From: Quatrionicoccus australiensis
Lineage (GTDB): Bacteria; Pseudomonadota; Gammaproteobacteria; Burkholderiales; Rhodocyclaceae
Assembly (NCBI RefSeq): GCF_020510425.1
Contig: NZ_JAHBAH010000001.1
Coordinates: forward strand, 558,001 to 622,000
Direction of reading: 5' to 3'
Length of the DNA stretch: 64,000 bases
The notes beneath the pieces were generated by a model. That model was given only the letters and a program-made list of their open reading frames with translations, ran no database searches and was not told where the DNA came from. Position 1 is the stretch's first letter. Each line of letters starts with the position of its first letter. Made by a program: the position numbers and the translations under genes. This document shows positions 8,851 to 16,813 of this stretch, piece after piece.

Positions 8851-8889
8851 GTTAAGCCCCGCTTAAGTTTCGCCTAATCCCACCTTAAG
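8851..8889 (+). promoter_or_regulatory. Four phased direct repeats, probable OmpR/QseB/PmrA-type response-regulator site
   Basis: Hexamers GTTAAG (8851), CTTAAG (8862), CCTAAT (8873) and CTTAAG (8884) are separated by exactly five bases each, giving an 11-bp period, one helical turn. This is the layout known for PmrA/QseB-class regulators (YTTAAK-N5-YTTAAK). The array ends 49 bases before the start of the cytochrome operon that also encodes a QseB-like regulator, so autoregulation is likely, with possible effects on the divergent octaheme cytochrome gene. Confidence 0.65.
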
Positions 8890-8938
8890 ACTCAGGCTGC
8901 AGACTCCTTTCCCATCAACAAGAAAAGGAGAACAACAC

Positions 8939-9343
8939 ATGAAAGCCCTTTCTGCCCTGTGCCTACTGCTTGTCAGCCTGGCCGCCCAAGCCGAAACCCC
9001 GCAGCAGATCCGCCAGGCCTACAGCGCTGAAGCGGCCGGCCAGCAAGCCGGCTTTACGGCTTCGGCCAAACGCGGTGAAGCCTTCTTCCGCCAGCGTTTC
9101 AACCAGAACGACAAGATGCCGGCGTGCACCAGCTGCCATACCGACCAACCGGTCAACGCCGGCCAGCATGCGATAACCGGCAAGGCCATCCGGCCGCTCG
9201 CCGTCGCCGCCAATGCGGAACGTTTCAGCGACCCGGCCAAGGTTGAAAAATGGTTCGGCCGCAACTGCAAGGAAGTCGTCGGACGCGCCTGTACGCCCGG
9301 CGAAAAGGCCGATTTCGTCGCCTACATGAGCGAGGTGCGCTGA
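8939..9343 (+). CDS. DUF1924 family periplasmic monohaem cytochrome c
   Basis: 134 residues with an excellent ribosome site (AAGGAG, 9 bases before ATG) and signal peptide (KALSALCLLLVSLAAQA). One CxxCH (CTSCH, near residue 62) marks covalent haem c. A later pair of cysteines (NCKEVVGRAC) could form a disulfide. The layout around G-x-x-F-F and MPACTSCH matches DUF1924 proteins, small cytochromes regularly encoded beside diheme cytochrome DHC and a cytochrome b. It is the first gene of a five-gene operon with a two-component system and probably acts as a periplasmic electron shuttle. Confidence 0.85.
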   Translation: MKALSALCLLLVSLAAQAETPQQIRQAYSAEAAGQQAGFTASAKRGEAFFRQRFNQNDKMPACTSCHTDQPVNAGQHAITGKAIRPLAVAANAERFSDPAKVEKWFGRNCKEVVGRACTPGEKADFVAYMSEVR

Positions 9344-9344
9344 G

Positions 9345-9809
9345 ATGAAACGCCTTTGCCTGATCACGCTAGTCGCCGTCGCGCTGCCCGCCTTCGCCGA
9401 CCGCCTGCCCTTGCCGGCCGACACCCCGGCCAGCTTCAAGACGGAATGCGGCAGCTGCCACCTCGCCTATCCGCCCGCCCTGCTCGGCGCCGCCGACTGG
9501 CGCCGGGTCATGGCGACACTGGACAAGCACTTCGCCAGCGACGCAACGGTCGACACCGTGCAGAAGCAGGAAATCAGCGCCTTCCTCGAGAAGCATGCCG
9601 GCAAGTCCGGCACTGCGCCGAACGTTGCCGGTGAGCCGCCGCGCATCAGCAAGACGGCCAGGTTCGTGCGCAAGCATGACGAGATCCCGGCCCGCTTCTG
9701 GCGCGATCCGCGCATCAAATCGGCCGCCAACTGCGAAGCCTGTCACACGCATGCCGCCGCTGGCCGTTTCAGCGAGCACGACATCGCAATTCCGGAACTG
9801 CGGGAGTAG
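9345..9809 (+). CDS. Diheme cytochrome c (DHC family)
   Basis: 154 residues starting one base after the previous stop. Signal peptide KRLCLITLVAVALPAFA, then two haem sites: CGSCH near residue 36 and CEACH near residue 131, at the two ends of the mature chain. This spacing is that of the DHC (diheme cytochrome c) family, first described in Rhodobacter. Conserved-looking WRRVMATLDKHF and FWRDPRIKSAANCEACH segments support the call. Together with the monohaem DUF1924 protein and the following cytochrome b it forms a putative quinol-linked periplasmic electron-transfer module. Confidence 0.88.
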   Translation: MKRLCLITLVAVALPAFADRLPLPADTPASFKTECGSCHLAYPPALLGAADWRRVMATLDKHFASDATVDTVQKQEISAFLEKHAGKSGTAPNVAGEPPRISKTARFVRKHDEIPARFWRDPRIKSAANCEACHTHAAAGRFSEHDIAIPELRE

Positions 9810-9812
9810 AGC

Positions 9813-10418
9813 ATGCAAAAAATCCTCGTCTGGGACTGGCCGGTGCGCATCGGTCACTGGCTGATGGCCGTCGCCTTCGCTGTCGCCTGGCTGACAGCCG
9901 AAAGCGAAACCTTCCGCCTGGTCCATGTCTTTGCCGGCGCCACCGTGTTTGCCGTCGCCGCCTTCCGCCTGCCCTGGGGCTTCATTGGCACGCGCTATGC
10001 CCGTTTCGCCGAATTCGTGCGCGGCCCGCACGCCGTCAAGGACTACATGAACGGCCTGCTCAAGCTCGACCCCGCCCACCATGTCGGCCATAACCCGGCC
10101 GGCGGCTGGGCCATCGTGCTGCTGCTCGGCCTCGGGCTGCTGACCAGCCTGGCCGGCTGGGCGACCTATAACGAACTCGGCGGCGACCTGTTCGAAGAAC
10201 TGCACGAAGGCCTGGCCACCGCCATGCTGATCGTCGTCTTCGTGCATCTGGCCGGCGTCGTGTCCGGCAGTTTCCTGCATGGCGAAAACCTCGTCCGGGC
10301 GATGTTGACCGGTAAAAAGGAAGGCCAGCCCGATGCTGCGATCAGTTCCGCCCGTCCGCTCGCCGCCGTCGTCCTGCTTGCCTGGATCGTGCTCGCCGGC
10401 TGGTGGATGGCTAGCTGA
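9813..10418 (+). CDS. Cytochrome b561-like membrane protein (DHC partner)
   Basis: A 201-residue membrane protein starting three bases after the diheme cytochrome gene with GGGAG upstream. Segments at about 12-30, 38-55, 88-110, 125-150 and 178-198 are hydrophobic. Candidate haem b ligands are in IGHWLMA (near 13), LVHVFAGA (near 37), LHEGLATAML (near 131) and FVHLAG (near 145). It belongs to the Ni/Fe-hydrogenase b-type cytochrome/b561 superfamily. Inference: it moves electrons between quinones and the two periplasmic cytochromes encoded just upstream. Confidence 0.87.
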   Translation: MQKILVWDWPVRIGHWLMAVAFAVAWLTAESETFRLVHVFAGATVFAVAAFRLPWGFIGTRYARFAEFVRGPHAVKDYMNGLLKLDPAHHVGHNPAGGWAIVLLLGLGLLTSLAGWATYNELGGDLFEELHEGLATAMLIVVFVHLAGVVSGSFLHGENLVRAMLTGKKEGQPDAAISSARPLAAVVLLAWIVLAGWWMAS

Positions 10419-10430
10419 TAGAATCCGGCC

Positions 10431-11087
10431 ATGCGCATATTACTCGTTGAAGACGATCCCCAACTCGGCGACGGCCTGACCGTCGGCCTGCGCCAGGCCG
10501 GCTTTGCGGTCGACTGGCTGCGCGACGGCAATTCCGCCGACACCGCCCTGCAGACTGAAAGCTTCGATTTCGTCGTACTCGACCTCGGCCTGCCCAAGCT
10601 GTCCGGCATGGAAGTCCTGAGCCGCGCCCGCAGCCGCGGCCTGGGCGTGCCCATCCTCATCCTGACGGCGCGTGACGCGACCGGCGACAAGGTGTCGGGA
10701 CTCGATGCCGGTGCCGACGATTATCTCGTCAAGCCGATCGACCTCGACGAACTGACCGCCCGCATCCGCGCCCTGACCCGGCGCAGCGCCGGACGCGCCG
10801 CCCCGCTGCTGCTCCACGGCGAACTGGCGCTCGATCCGGCGGCACACAGCGTGACGCTGGCCGGCCAGCCGGTCGAACTCTCCAGCCGCGAATTCTCGCT
10901 GCTCCAGATGCTGCTCGAAAGTGCCGGCCGGGTCCTCACCCGCAGCCAGCTCGAACAGTCGATGTACGGCTGGCGCGACGAGCCGGACAGCAACGCGCTC
11001 GAAGTCCATATCCACCACCTGCGCAAGAAGCTGGGCAGCGATTTGATCCGCACACTGCGCGGCGTCGGCTACACCATTCCGAAATGA
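10431..11087 (+). CDS. OmpR-family response regulator, QseB/PmrA-like
   Basis: 218 residues: receiver domain (about 1-115) with acidic pocket EDD at 7-9, phospho-acceptor Asp near 51 in VVLDLGLP, Thr in LTARD and Lys in LVKPID, followed by a winged-helix DNA-binding domain (about 125-216) ending SNALEVHIHHLRKKLG...LRGVGY. The HIHHLRKKLG recognition region is that of the QseB/PmrA/TctD subgroup, whose sites are TTAAG-type hexamers in 11-bp phase; such an array lies upstream of this operon at 8851-8889. The stop overlaps the start of the sensor kinase gene by four bases. Confidence 0.92.
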   Translation: MRILLVEDDPQLGDGLTVGLRQAGFAVDWLRDGNSADTALQTESFDFVVLDLGLPKLSGMEVLSRARSRGLGVPILILTARDATGDKVSGLDAGADDYLVKPIDLDELTARIRALTRRSAGRAAPLLLHGELALDPAAHSVTLAGQPVELSSREFSLLQMLLESAGRVLTRSQLEQSMYGWRDEPDSNALEVHIHHLRKKLGSDLIRTLRGVGYTIPK

Positions 11088-12424
11088 GCACCGTCTGGTT
11101 CTCGCTGCGCCGCCGCCTGCTCGCCCTGCTGCTCGGCGGCGTTGCCGCGGCCTGGCTGGTGACCATGGTGTTCAGCTACATTGACGCGCACCACGAAGTC
11201 GATGAACTGTTCGACGCCCAGCTTGCCCAGGCGGCGCAAACCCTGCTCGCCCTCGCCGCGCACGACCGCGACCACGACATCGAGGATTTCGGCGAAGCCG
11301 CCCACAAATACCAGCGCCGCCTGCGCTTCCAGATCTGGCGCGCCGACGGCAAACTGATGATGCGCTCCAACAACGCACCGGAAACCGCACTGACTGCCAC
11401 TTCCGGGTTTTCCGAAACGCATGACGACGATGGTCACTGGCGCCACTTCAGCCGCTGGAACAACGAACGTACGCTACAGGTCCAGGTCAGCGAAAATCAC
11501 CACATCCGTGATGATTTGATCGGCCACATCGCCTGGCGCCTGCTCTTTCCCGCGCTTTTCGGCCTGCCGCTGATCGGGCTCTGGGTCTGGCTCGCCACCC
11601 GGCAAGGCCTGACCCCGCTGCGCGACATCGCCAGCCAGATTGCCAGCCGCGCCCCGCAACAATTGCAGGCGCTGTCGCCAGTATCGGCCCCGGAAGAAAT
11701 CCGCCCCATGCTGGAAGCCCTGAACAGCCTGTTCCTCAGAGTCGAAACGGCGCTCGAGAGCGAACGCCGCTTCACCGCCGATGCCGCACACGAACTGCGC
11801 ACCCCGCTCGCCGCGCTGCAGGCGCAACTCCAGGTGGCGATGCGGGCCCGCGACGACGGCGAACGCGACCGCTCGCTGCTGCAACTGCAAAGCGGCCTCT
11901 TGCGCGCCTCGCACCTGGTCGACCAGATGCTGCAACTGGCCCGCCTCGACCCGGAGTCCGGCCTGCCCAACGCCCAGACGGTCGACCTCGCGGAAATCAC
12001 CGAATCCGTCTGCGCCGAACTCGGCATCCTCATTCTCGACAAAAATCTCGACTTCGATTTCACCAGCGAATCGGGCTGCACAGTGACCGGCCAGGGCGAA
12101 TGGCTGCGCGTGCTGATCCGCAACCTGGTCGACAACGCGATCCGCTACACGCCACCGGGCGGCCGGGTCCGCGTCAACATCGGCCATACCGACGGTCATT
12201 GCCGGCTTGAGGTCAGCGACAGCGGCCCGGGCATCCCGGCAAGCGAACGCGCCACGGTCCTGCGCCCCTTCCATCGCCTCAACGAGAGCGAACAACCGGG
12301 CAGTGGCCTGGGCCTGGCCATCGTGACGCGCATCGCCGAACTGCACGGCGCCCGCCTTGAACTCGCCGACGCGCCCATCCCGCCGGGCCTCAACGCCAGC
12401 GTCGTCTGGCCGAAGCAGAAATAA
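11084..12424 (+). CDS. Sensor histidine kinase, QseC-like
   Basis: 446 residues. TM1 at about 12-30, a periplasmic domain of about 120 residues rich in Asp/His (ALAAHDRDHDIEDF), TM2 about 146-168, a HAMP-like linker, then HisKA with intact phospho-acceptor (AHELRTPLAALQAQ, His near 239) and HATPase_c with N box (LVDNAIRYT), G1 (DSGPGI) and G2 (GSGLGLAIV). The N-terminal layout (short cytoplasmic RRRL, DAQLAQAAQTLL) is QseC-type. Partner of the regulator immediately upstream. The signal sensed is unknown; the operon context suggests redox state or electron acceptor supply, which is inference. Confidence 0.92.
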   Translation: MSTVWFSLRRRLLALLLGGVAAAWLVTMVFSYIDAHHEVDELFDAQLAQAAQTLLALAAHDRDHDIEDFGEAAHKYQRRLRFQIWRADGKLMMRSNNAPETALTATSGFSETHDDDGHWRHFSRWNNERTLQVQVSENHHIRDDLIGHIAWRLLFPALFGLPLIGLWVWLATRQGLTPLRDIASQIASRAPQQLQALSPVSAPEEIRPMLEALNSLFLRVETALESERRFTADAAHELRTPLAALQAQLQVAMRARDDGERDRSLLQLQSGLLRASHLVDQMLQLARLDPESGLPNAQTVDLAEITESVCAELGILILDKNLDFDFTSESGCTVTGQGEWLRVLIRNLVDNAIRYTPPGGRVRVNIGHTDGHCRLEVSDSGPGIPASERATVLRPFHRLNESEQPGSGLGLAIVTRIAELHGARLELADAPIPPGLNASVVWPKQK

Positions 12425-12446
12425 AAAAACCCCGGACAGGCCGGGG
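12423..12446 (-). terminator. Intrinsic terminator of fadL
   Basis: Stem CCCCGG/CCGGGG with loop ACAGG (12430-12446) flanked by seven As at 12423-12429, which read as a U run on the minus strand. It lies 27 bases beyond the fadL stop codon; on the plus strand it directly follows the kinase stop. Confidence 0.85.
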
Positions 12447-12473
12447 CAAATTTGACGCAGGGATGTTTCCGGA

Positions 12474-13724
12474 TCAGAAGCTTGCCGAGTACTGCATGCC
12501 GACAATGTGCGCATGCGAATCGTAGGTGCCGCTAAGCAGGCCACGCGTTGCCAAACTCTCGTCGTTCGAGACATCGGTCGATTCGACCATCAGGTAGGAA
12601 TAACCGACATCAATGGTCGAGGTCTTGGACGGTGCATACTGCAAACCGAGCGAGAACCAGGTGCGATTGTTGTCGGGCAGGGAAGCCGGGCGATGCTGGG
12701 CCTCGTACACAGGCGACTGGTCGTAGGCGATGCCCATTTTCAGTTTCCAGGCATCATTGACCTTGTAATTGGCACCGGCGGCAAAACGCCAGGTATCGCG
12801 GAACTGCAGATTCAGCGAATCCGAGGCAATACCGCTGACAATGGTCAGTTTCGGAATGCTGCTCCAGCCGGTCCACGAGGCGTCGGCCAGCAGGTCCCAA
12901 CGATCGTTGAGGTTGTGTACGGCGCTCAGGATGAAGGTATCGGGCAGTTCAACCTCGGCCCTGGCGGAAGAACTCAAGCCATTCGAGAAATTCTGGTCAC
13001 CCGAGGCCTTGTGCTTGATGGTCGAGCGATAGGAAATACCGATCCGCGTATCCGGGCGCGGCTGGATGGTTGCCCCCACATTCCACCCCCAGGCATCGCC
13101 TTCAAGCTTGTTGGTAACCAACGCTGAAACACCTGCTCCGAGCACCGCACGCTTGATGTATTCCGCTTCAATGCGCTGCCAGTTCACCCCCACACCGATA
13201 GAGATGAACTCATTGACCTTGTAGGCCACCGACGGATTCAGGTTGTAGGTCTTGATGTCGAACTTGATCGAGTGATAGCGCCCGGCCCAGTTTTCATCGT
13301 ATTCCGTTGCCAAGCCGAAGGGGGCGCCAAAACCGACACCAATATGCCATTTGTCGTTAATTTGGTAAGCCATGTAGCCATTCGGCAAAGGCGCCCAACT
13401 TCCTGCTGCATCACCGCCAGCACCACCGGTAGCAGCGCCACCACCCATGGCCACCGGATTGGTGGACGCATTATTGGTAAATTGGAAGCTCGGACGGATG
13501 GCATTGATGCCGACCGAAACGCTGATTCCCTTCAACTCGGTCATGCCGGCCGGGTTGTAGAAAATCGTGCTGGCGTTTTCGGCAACCGCGGCCGAACCGG
13601 CGTAGGCATTACCGAGGCCACTGGCATTCTGCTCCAGCAACTGGAAGCCCGAGGCGCTGGCCGCGCCAGAGAAGGCCACGGCGATCAGGGCCGGTATCAG
13701 GCGCGGGGTGATCATTTTGTTCAT
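12474..13724 (-). CDS. fadL: FadL/OmpP1-family outer-membrane long-chain fatty-acid transporter
   Basis: 416 residues from the ATG at 13724, preceded by AGGAGA and followed by a signal peptide (MITPRLIPALIAVAFSGAASA). The mature N-terminus SGFQLLEQNASGLGNAYAGSAAVAENASTIFYNPAGMT is the classic FadL plug/hatch signature including NPA. The rest is amphipathic beta strand, ending in an aromatic C-terminal residue (QYSASF) as expected for BAM-inserted barrels. It lies just downstream of a beta-oxidation operon but has its own promoter with the same operator as tetR, so uptake and degradation are probably co-induced by fatty acids. Confidence 0.93.
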   Translation of the reverse strand: MNKMITPRLIPALIAVAFSGAASASGFQLLEQNASGLGNAYAGSAAVAENASTIFYNPAGMTELKGISVSVGINAIRPSFQFTNNASTNPVAMGGGAATGGAGGDAAGSWAPLPNGYMAYQINDKWHIGVGFGAPFGLATEYDENWAGRYHSIKFDIKTYNLNPSVAYKVNEFISIGVGVNWQRIEAEYIKRAVLGAGVSALVTNKLEGDAWGWNVGATIQPRPDTRIGISYRSTIKHKASGDQNFSNGLSSSARAEVELPDTFILSAVHNLNDRWDLLADASWTGWSSIPKLTIVSGIASDSLNLQFRDTWRFAAGANYKVNDAWKLKMGIAYDQSPVYEAQHRPASLPDNNRTWFSLGLQYAPSKTSTIDVGYSYLMVESTDVSNDESLATRGLLSGTYDSHAHIVGMQYSASF

Positions 13725-13787
13725 TGGTTTGTCTCCTGTTTTGTTTATATCCGGAATCAATCTCCGGTACTGCCACTGCAATTAAAA

Positions 13788-13808
13788 CTCAAACAAACGT
13801 TTGAAATA
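13788..13808 (-). promoter_or_regulatory. fadL promoter -10 region with PsrA/FadR-like TetR operator
   Basis: On the minus strand a candidate promoter reads TTGAAT (13826-13831), 17-base spacer, TATTTC (13803-13808). The operator TTCAAACGTTTGTTTGAG covers 13805-13788 and contains the perfect palindrome CAAACGTTTG. It matches the tetR operator at 15 of 18 positions and sits in the same place relative to the -10 box. It also fits the published PsrA consensus form (CAAAC-N4-GTTTG). Confidence 0.7.
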
Positions 13809-13809
13809 C

Positions 13810-13834
13810 CGTTTGATCGACATTAATTCAAACG
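13810..13834. promoter_or_regulatory. Second inverted repeat upstream of fadL
   Basis: CGTTTGA at 13810-13816 and TCAAACG at 13828-13834 form perfect 7-bp arms separated by 11 bases, overlapping the proposed -35 box. The half-site is the same as in the main operator, so it may be an auxiliary binding site. Confidence 0.45.
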
Positions 13835-13888
13835 ACTGTTGTAAATAAACAACGCCACGCTAAAAATTCATAAAAACCGAGGCCGGGA

Positions 13889-13926
13889 GGGTTTCCAAAT
13901 CCAGCACTAGCGATATTGGAAAGCCC
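13889..13926 (-). terminator. Possible terminator of the beta-oxidation operon
   Basis: Imperfect inverted repeat with arms GGGTTTCCAA and TTGGAAAGCCC, just beyond the fadB stop codon on the minus strand. A T-rich stretch follows further on, but not directly at the stem, so the call is tentative. Confidence 0.4.
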
Positions 13927-13936
13927 CTAAAAAAGT

Positions 13937-15859
13937 TCAGGTTTTTACCTGGAAATCGCGAAAACTCAGCGGTCCACCGGTAAACGGTGCAAACCCAGTA
14001 CCGAAGATCACGCCGGCATCGGCCAGTTCGGCATCGGCCACGACACCGTCGGCAACCAGTTGCTCGACGCGCTCAATGAGCGGCCGGACCAGACTGTCGG
14101 CAAGACCGGCCGGCACTGCGCCGGCACTGCCCTTGCCCGGCTTGCCATCGGTCCAGGCATAGAAGCCCTGGCCGCTCTTCTTGCCGAGCTGACCGGCCTC
14201 GACCCGGCGCAACAGACAGGCCGGCGCGTCAGCGCCACCCGCCAGTTGCTTGCCGGCAGCCATCGCGATGTCGAGCCCGACCGTGTCGATCAGCTCGATC
14301 GGGCCCATCGGCATGCCGAAAGCGATCATCGCCTCATCCACCGTTTCCGGCGAAATTCCACTGTCGACCGCCCGCATCGCGGCCAGCATGTAGGGCGCCA
14401 GCACGGCATTGACCAGGAAGCCCGGCGCACTCTTGACCGGCAGGGGCAACTTGTCGATCTGCCGCACGAAGGCGCAGGCGGCCTGCACCATCCGCGGATC
14501 GGCGCCCCCGGCCTCGACGACCTCGACCAGCGGCATCATCGCCACCGGGTTGAAGAAATGGATGCCGACCAGGCGTTCCGGCCGGGCCAGCACCGTGCGC
14601 AGGTCTTCGAGGCGCAGGCTGGAGGTGTTGGTGGCGAGCACCGCCCCCGCCTGCATGCGCGGTTCGAGTGCCGCGATCAGCGCATGCTTGGCGGCGACAT
14701 CCTCGAAGATGGCTTCGATGACGACATCGGCGTGCGGCACGCCGTCGCCATGCACATCGGGGATCAGGCGATCGAAGGCAGAGCGCGCCTTGAGCGGATC
14801 GCGCAGGCGCCGTTCGAAAAGCTGGCGGGCACGCTTGAGGGCCGGCCCCATGCGTTCCAGGCTCTGGTCCTGCAGCGTCACCGTCATGCCGCGCAGGGCG
14901 CACCAGGCGGCAATGTCGCCCCCCATGACGCCGGCGCCGATGACATGTACGCGCTGCGCCTTGAAGTCCGACTCCTTGCCGAAAGCCTTGAGGCGCTCCT
15001 GCATGAAGAAGACGCGCACCAGATTGCGCGCCGTCGGCGAGCGGATGATGCGATCGACGATTTCCGGTGCCGCCAGCGCATTGCCGTTGTACTTCTGCCA
15101 GATGTCGATGATCGCGTACGGCGCCGGGTAATGCTCCGGTCGCGCCTTTTTCGCCACCTGCTTGCGCGCACCGCTCGCCACCACGCCCTTGAGCGGACCG
15201 TTGAGCAGGCGCTGCAGCACAGGCAGCGGCCGGCGCGGCTGGCCGGACAGCACCAGCTGGCGGGCCGCCATTTCCATGACGCGCGGCGGTACGCAATCGT
15301 CGGCGAGGCCGGTTTTCTTCGCTTTTTTGGCGTCGACCGTACGGCCGGTCAGCATCATGTCGAGCGCGGCCGCCGGGCCGACCCGCTGCGGCAAACGCAG
15401 CATGCCGCCCCAGCCGGGGAAGATGCCGAGCATGACTTCGGGCAGGCCGAGCTTGGTCGATGGCTCGTCGACCGCCAGCAGGTAACGGCAGGCCAATGCC
15501 AGTTCCAGGCCGCCACCCAGGCAGTGACCGCGCACCAGCGCCAGCGTCGGGTATTTGACCGCGGCCAGGCGGTTGAACAGTTCCCAGCCGCGCGCCACCA
15601 GCGCCCGCCCCTTTTCCGGGGTGTCGAGCTGGGTAAATTCGCCGATGTCGGCGCCGGCCACGAATCCGGCGTCCTTGCCGGAACGGATGATCAGCGCCTT
15701 CGGGGTGTAAACATCGAGGCGGTCGAGGATTTGTGCCAGTTCGCCGGTCACCGCCGTGGACAGGGAATTCGCCGACTCGCCGCGCTTGTCGAGGATGGCC
15801 CAGGCGATACCTTCGGCATCGACTTCCAGGCGCCAGTGTTGCAGATCAAGATCGCTCAT
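13937..15859 (-). CDS. fadB: Bifunctional enoyl-CoA hydratase / 3-hydroxyacyl-CoA dehydrogenase (FadB-like)
   Basis: 640 residues, shorter than E. coli FadB (729). The N-terminal crotonase domain has the oxyanion-hole segments FVAGADIGEF and GHCLGGGLELALACR and the catalytic-Glu region GLPEVMLGIFPGWGG. The NAD-binding HAD domain starts near 305 (VHVIGAGVMGGDIAAWCA), with the catalytic-His region GIHFFNPVAMMPLVEVV and a C-terminal helical domain (GFLVNAVLAPYMLAAM; FGMPMGPIELIDTVGLD). It catalyses hydration and dehydrogenation in beta-oxidation. It is the last gene of tetR-fadE-thiolase-degV-fadB, 10 bases after degV. Confidence 0.93.
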   Translation of the reverse strand: MSDLDLQHWRLEVDAEGIAWAILDKRGESANSLSTAVTGELAQILDRLDVYTPKALIIRSGKDAGFVAGADIGEFTQLDTPEKGRALVARGWELFNRLAAVKYPTLALVRGHCLGGGLELALACRYLLAVDEPSTKLGLPEVMLGIFPGWGGMLRLPQRVGPAAALDMMLTGRTVDAKKAKKTGLADDCVPPRVMEMAARQLVLSGQPRRPLPVLQRLLNGPLKGVVASGARKQVAKKARPEHYPAPYAIIDIWQKYNGNALAAPEIVDRIIRSPTARNLVRVFFMQERLKAFGKESDFKAQRVHVIGAGVMGGDIAAWCALRGMTVTLQDQSLERMGPALKRARQLFERRLRDPLKARSAFDRLIPDVHGDGVPHADVVIEAIFEDVAAKHALIAALEPRMQAGAVLATNTSSLRLEDLRTVLARPERLVGIHFFNPVAMMPLVEVVEAGGADPRMVQAACAFVRQIDKLPLPVKSAPGFLVNAVLAPYMLAAMRAVDSGISPETVDEAMIAFGMPMGPIELIDTVGLDIAMAAGKQLAGGADAPACLLRRVEAGQLGKKSGQGFYAWTDGKPGKGSAGAVPAGLADSLVRPLIERVEQLVADGVVADAELADAGVIFGTGFAPFTGGPLSFRDFQVKT

Positions 15860-15869
15860 GTTTTTTGTC

Positions 15870-16811
15870 TCAGTGCATGCTTTGTTTGGCCGCGAAGGCC
15901 AGGGACAGGGCGCCAGGCCCGACGTTGACGGCCGCCGTCTTGCTCATCGGCGAGATCAGCAGGCTGACGCCGTTGTCTTCCGCCTCTTTTGCCAGCTGGC
16001 GGTAACCGGGCAGGCGGGTAACCGCCACCGGCTCGCCGCCATAGCTGATGCAGACGCTCGGCGCCTCAAGGCCGGCGAGCAGGCGTTGCGCCGCCAGCGA
16101 GAAAATCTTCTCGACGCCGGTTTCGAAGCCGCGCACCTTGTCGACCGTGCTGGTCACATCGCGGTTGCAATACAGGATGGGTTTGACGTCCAGCCACGAG
16201 CCCAGGGTGTAGGAACCCCAGCCGATGCTGGTATCGCCCTTGCGGGAAGCCCGCTTGTAAATATGGAACAGATCGGCCGGCACCAGGTAGGTGTGGGTGT
16301 GCTCGATCAGATGTTGCAGGCGCATGCCGATTTCGCTCGGCGTGCCGCCCAGGCGGATCAGGCGCACTGCTTCAGCAACCGGCACGGCCTGACCGGTAAA
16401 CAGGTTGCGCGTCGATAAAACCGCCAGGCCGAAACGCTCGGTCATCCCGAGCGCGCGCCGGATCGGCTTGTAGCGGTTGAGGATGGCGCGCGAAGCCTGC
16501 ATCGCATGCGCAAAGATCGGACTGCGCGTCGCCGTGATGGTCAGGCAGAACACATAGTCGTAATCGATCACCAGGCGCTCGAGAAACAGCATCTCGATCT
16601 GGGTCGGCGAATAGGGAATCGACTCGGCGAAATCCTCACTCTTGCGATCCAGATGCGTCGCATAGAAATTCTGGGTCGCCCCCGGATCGCGCTGATCCTC
16701 GATCAGGTTCTCGCCGATGCGCAGCGTGATCGGCATCACCACCACATCGTGCCGGTCGAGAAACTCGCGCGGCAGATCGCAGGCGGAATCGACAACGATA
16801 CCGATGCGCAT
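15870..16811 (-). CDS. DegV family (FakB-like) fatty-acid-binding protein
   Basis: 313 residues from the ATG at 16811, two bases after the thiolase stop. The N-terminal MRIGIVVDSACDLP is the DegV-family opening (DSxxDLP), followed by the two-lobed alpha/beta architecture, with a divergent SxxxS-like loop (CLTITATRSPIFAHA) and a typical C-terminal G-x-G-x-x-x end (VNVGPGALSLAF). In Gram-positives DegV/FakB proteins bind a fatty acid and present it to the kinase FakA; no fakA is seen here. Its position between thiolase and fadB genes suggests a fatty-acid carrier or sensor role in beta-oxidation. That role is inference. Confidence 0.85.
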   Translation of the reverse strand: MRIGIVVDSACDLPREFLDRHDVVVMPITLRIGENLIEDQRDPGATQNFYATHLDRKSEDFAESIPYSPTQIEMLFLERLVIDYDYVFCLTITATRSPIFAHAMQASRAILNRYKPIRRALGMTERFGLAVLSTRNLFTGQAVPVAEAVRLIRLGGTPSEIGMRLQHLIEHTHTYLVPADLFHIYKRASRKGDTSIGWGSYTLGSWLDVKPILYCNRDVTSTVDKVRGFETGVEKIFSLAAQRLLAGLEAPSVCISYGGEPVAVTRLPGYRQLAKEAEDNGVSLLISPMSKTAAVNVGPGALSLAFAAKQSMH

Positions 16812-16813
16812 CG

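Noticed and set aside
14060..15928. Plus-strand open frame opposite fadB
   Set aside because: Antisense shadow; His/Arg/Gln-rich composition and no motif.
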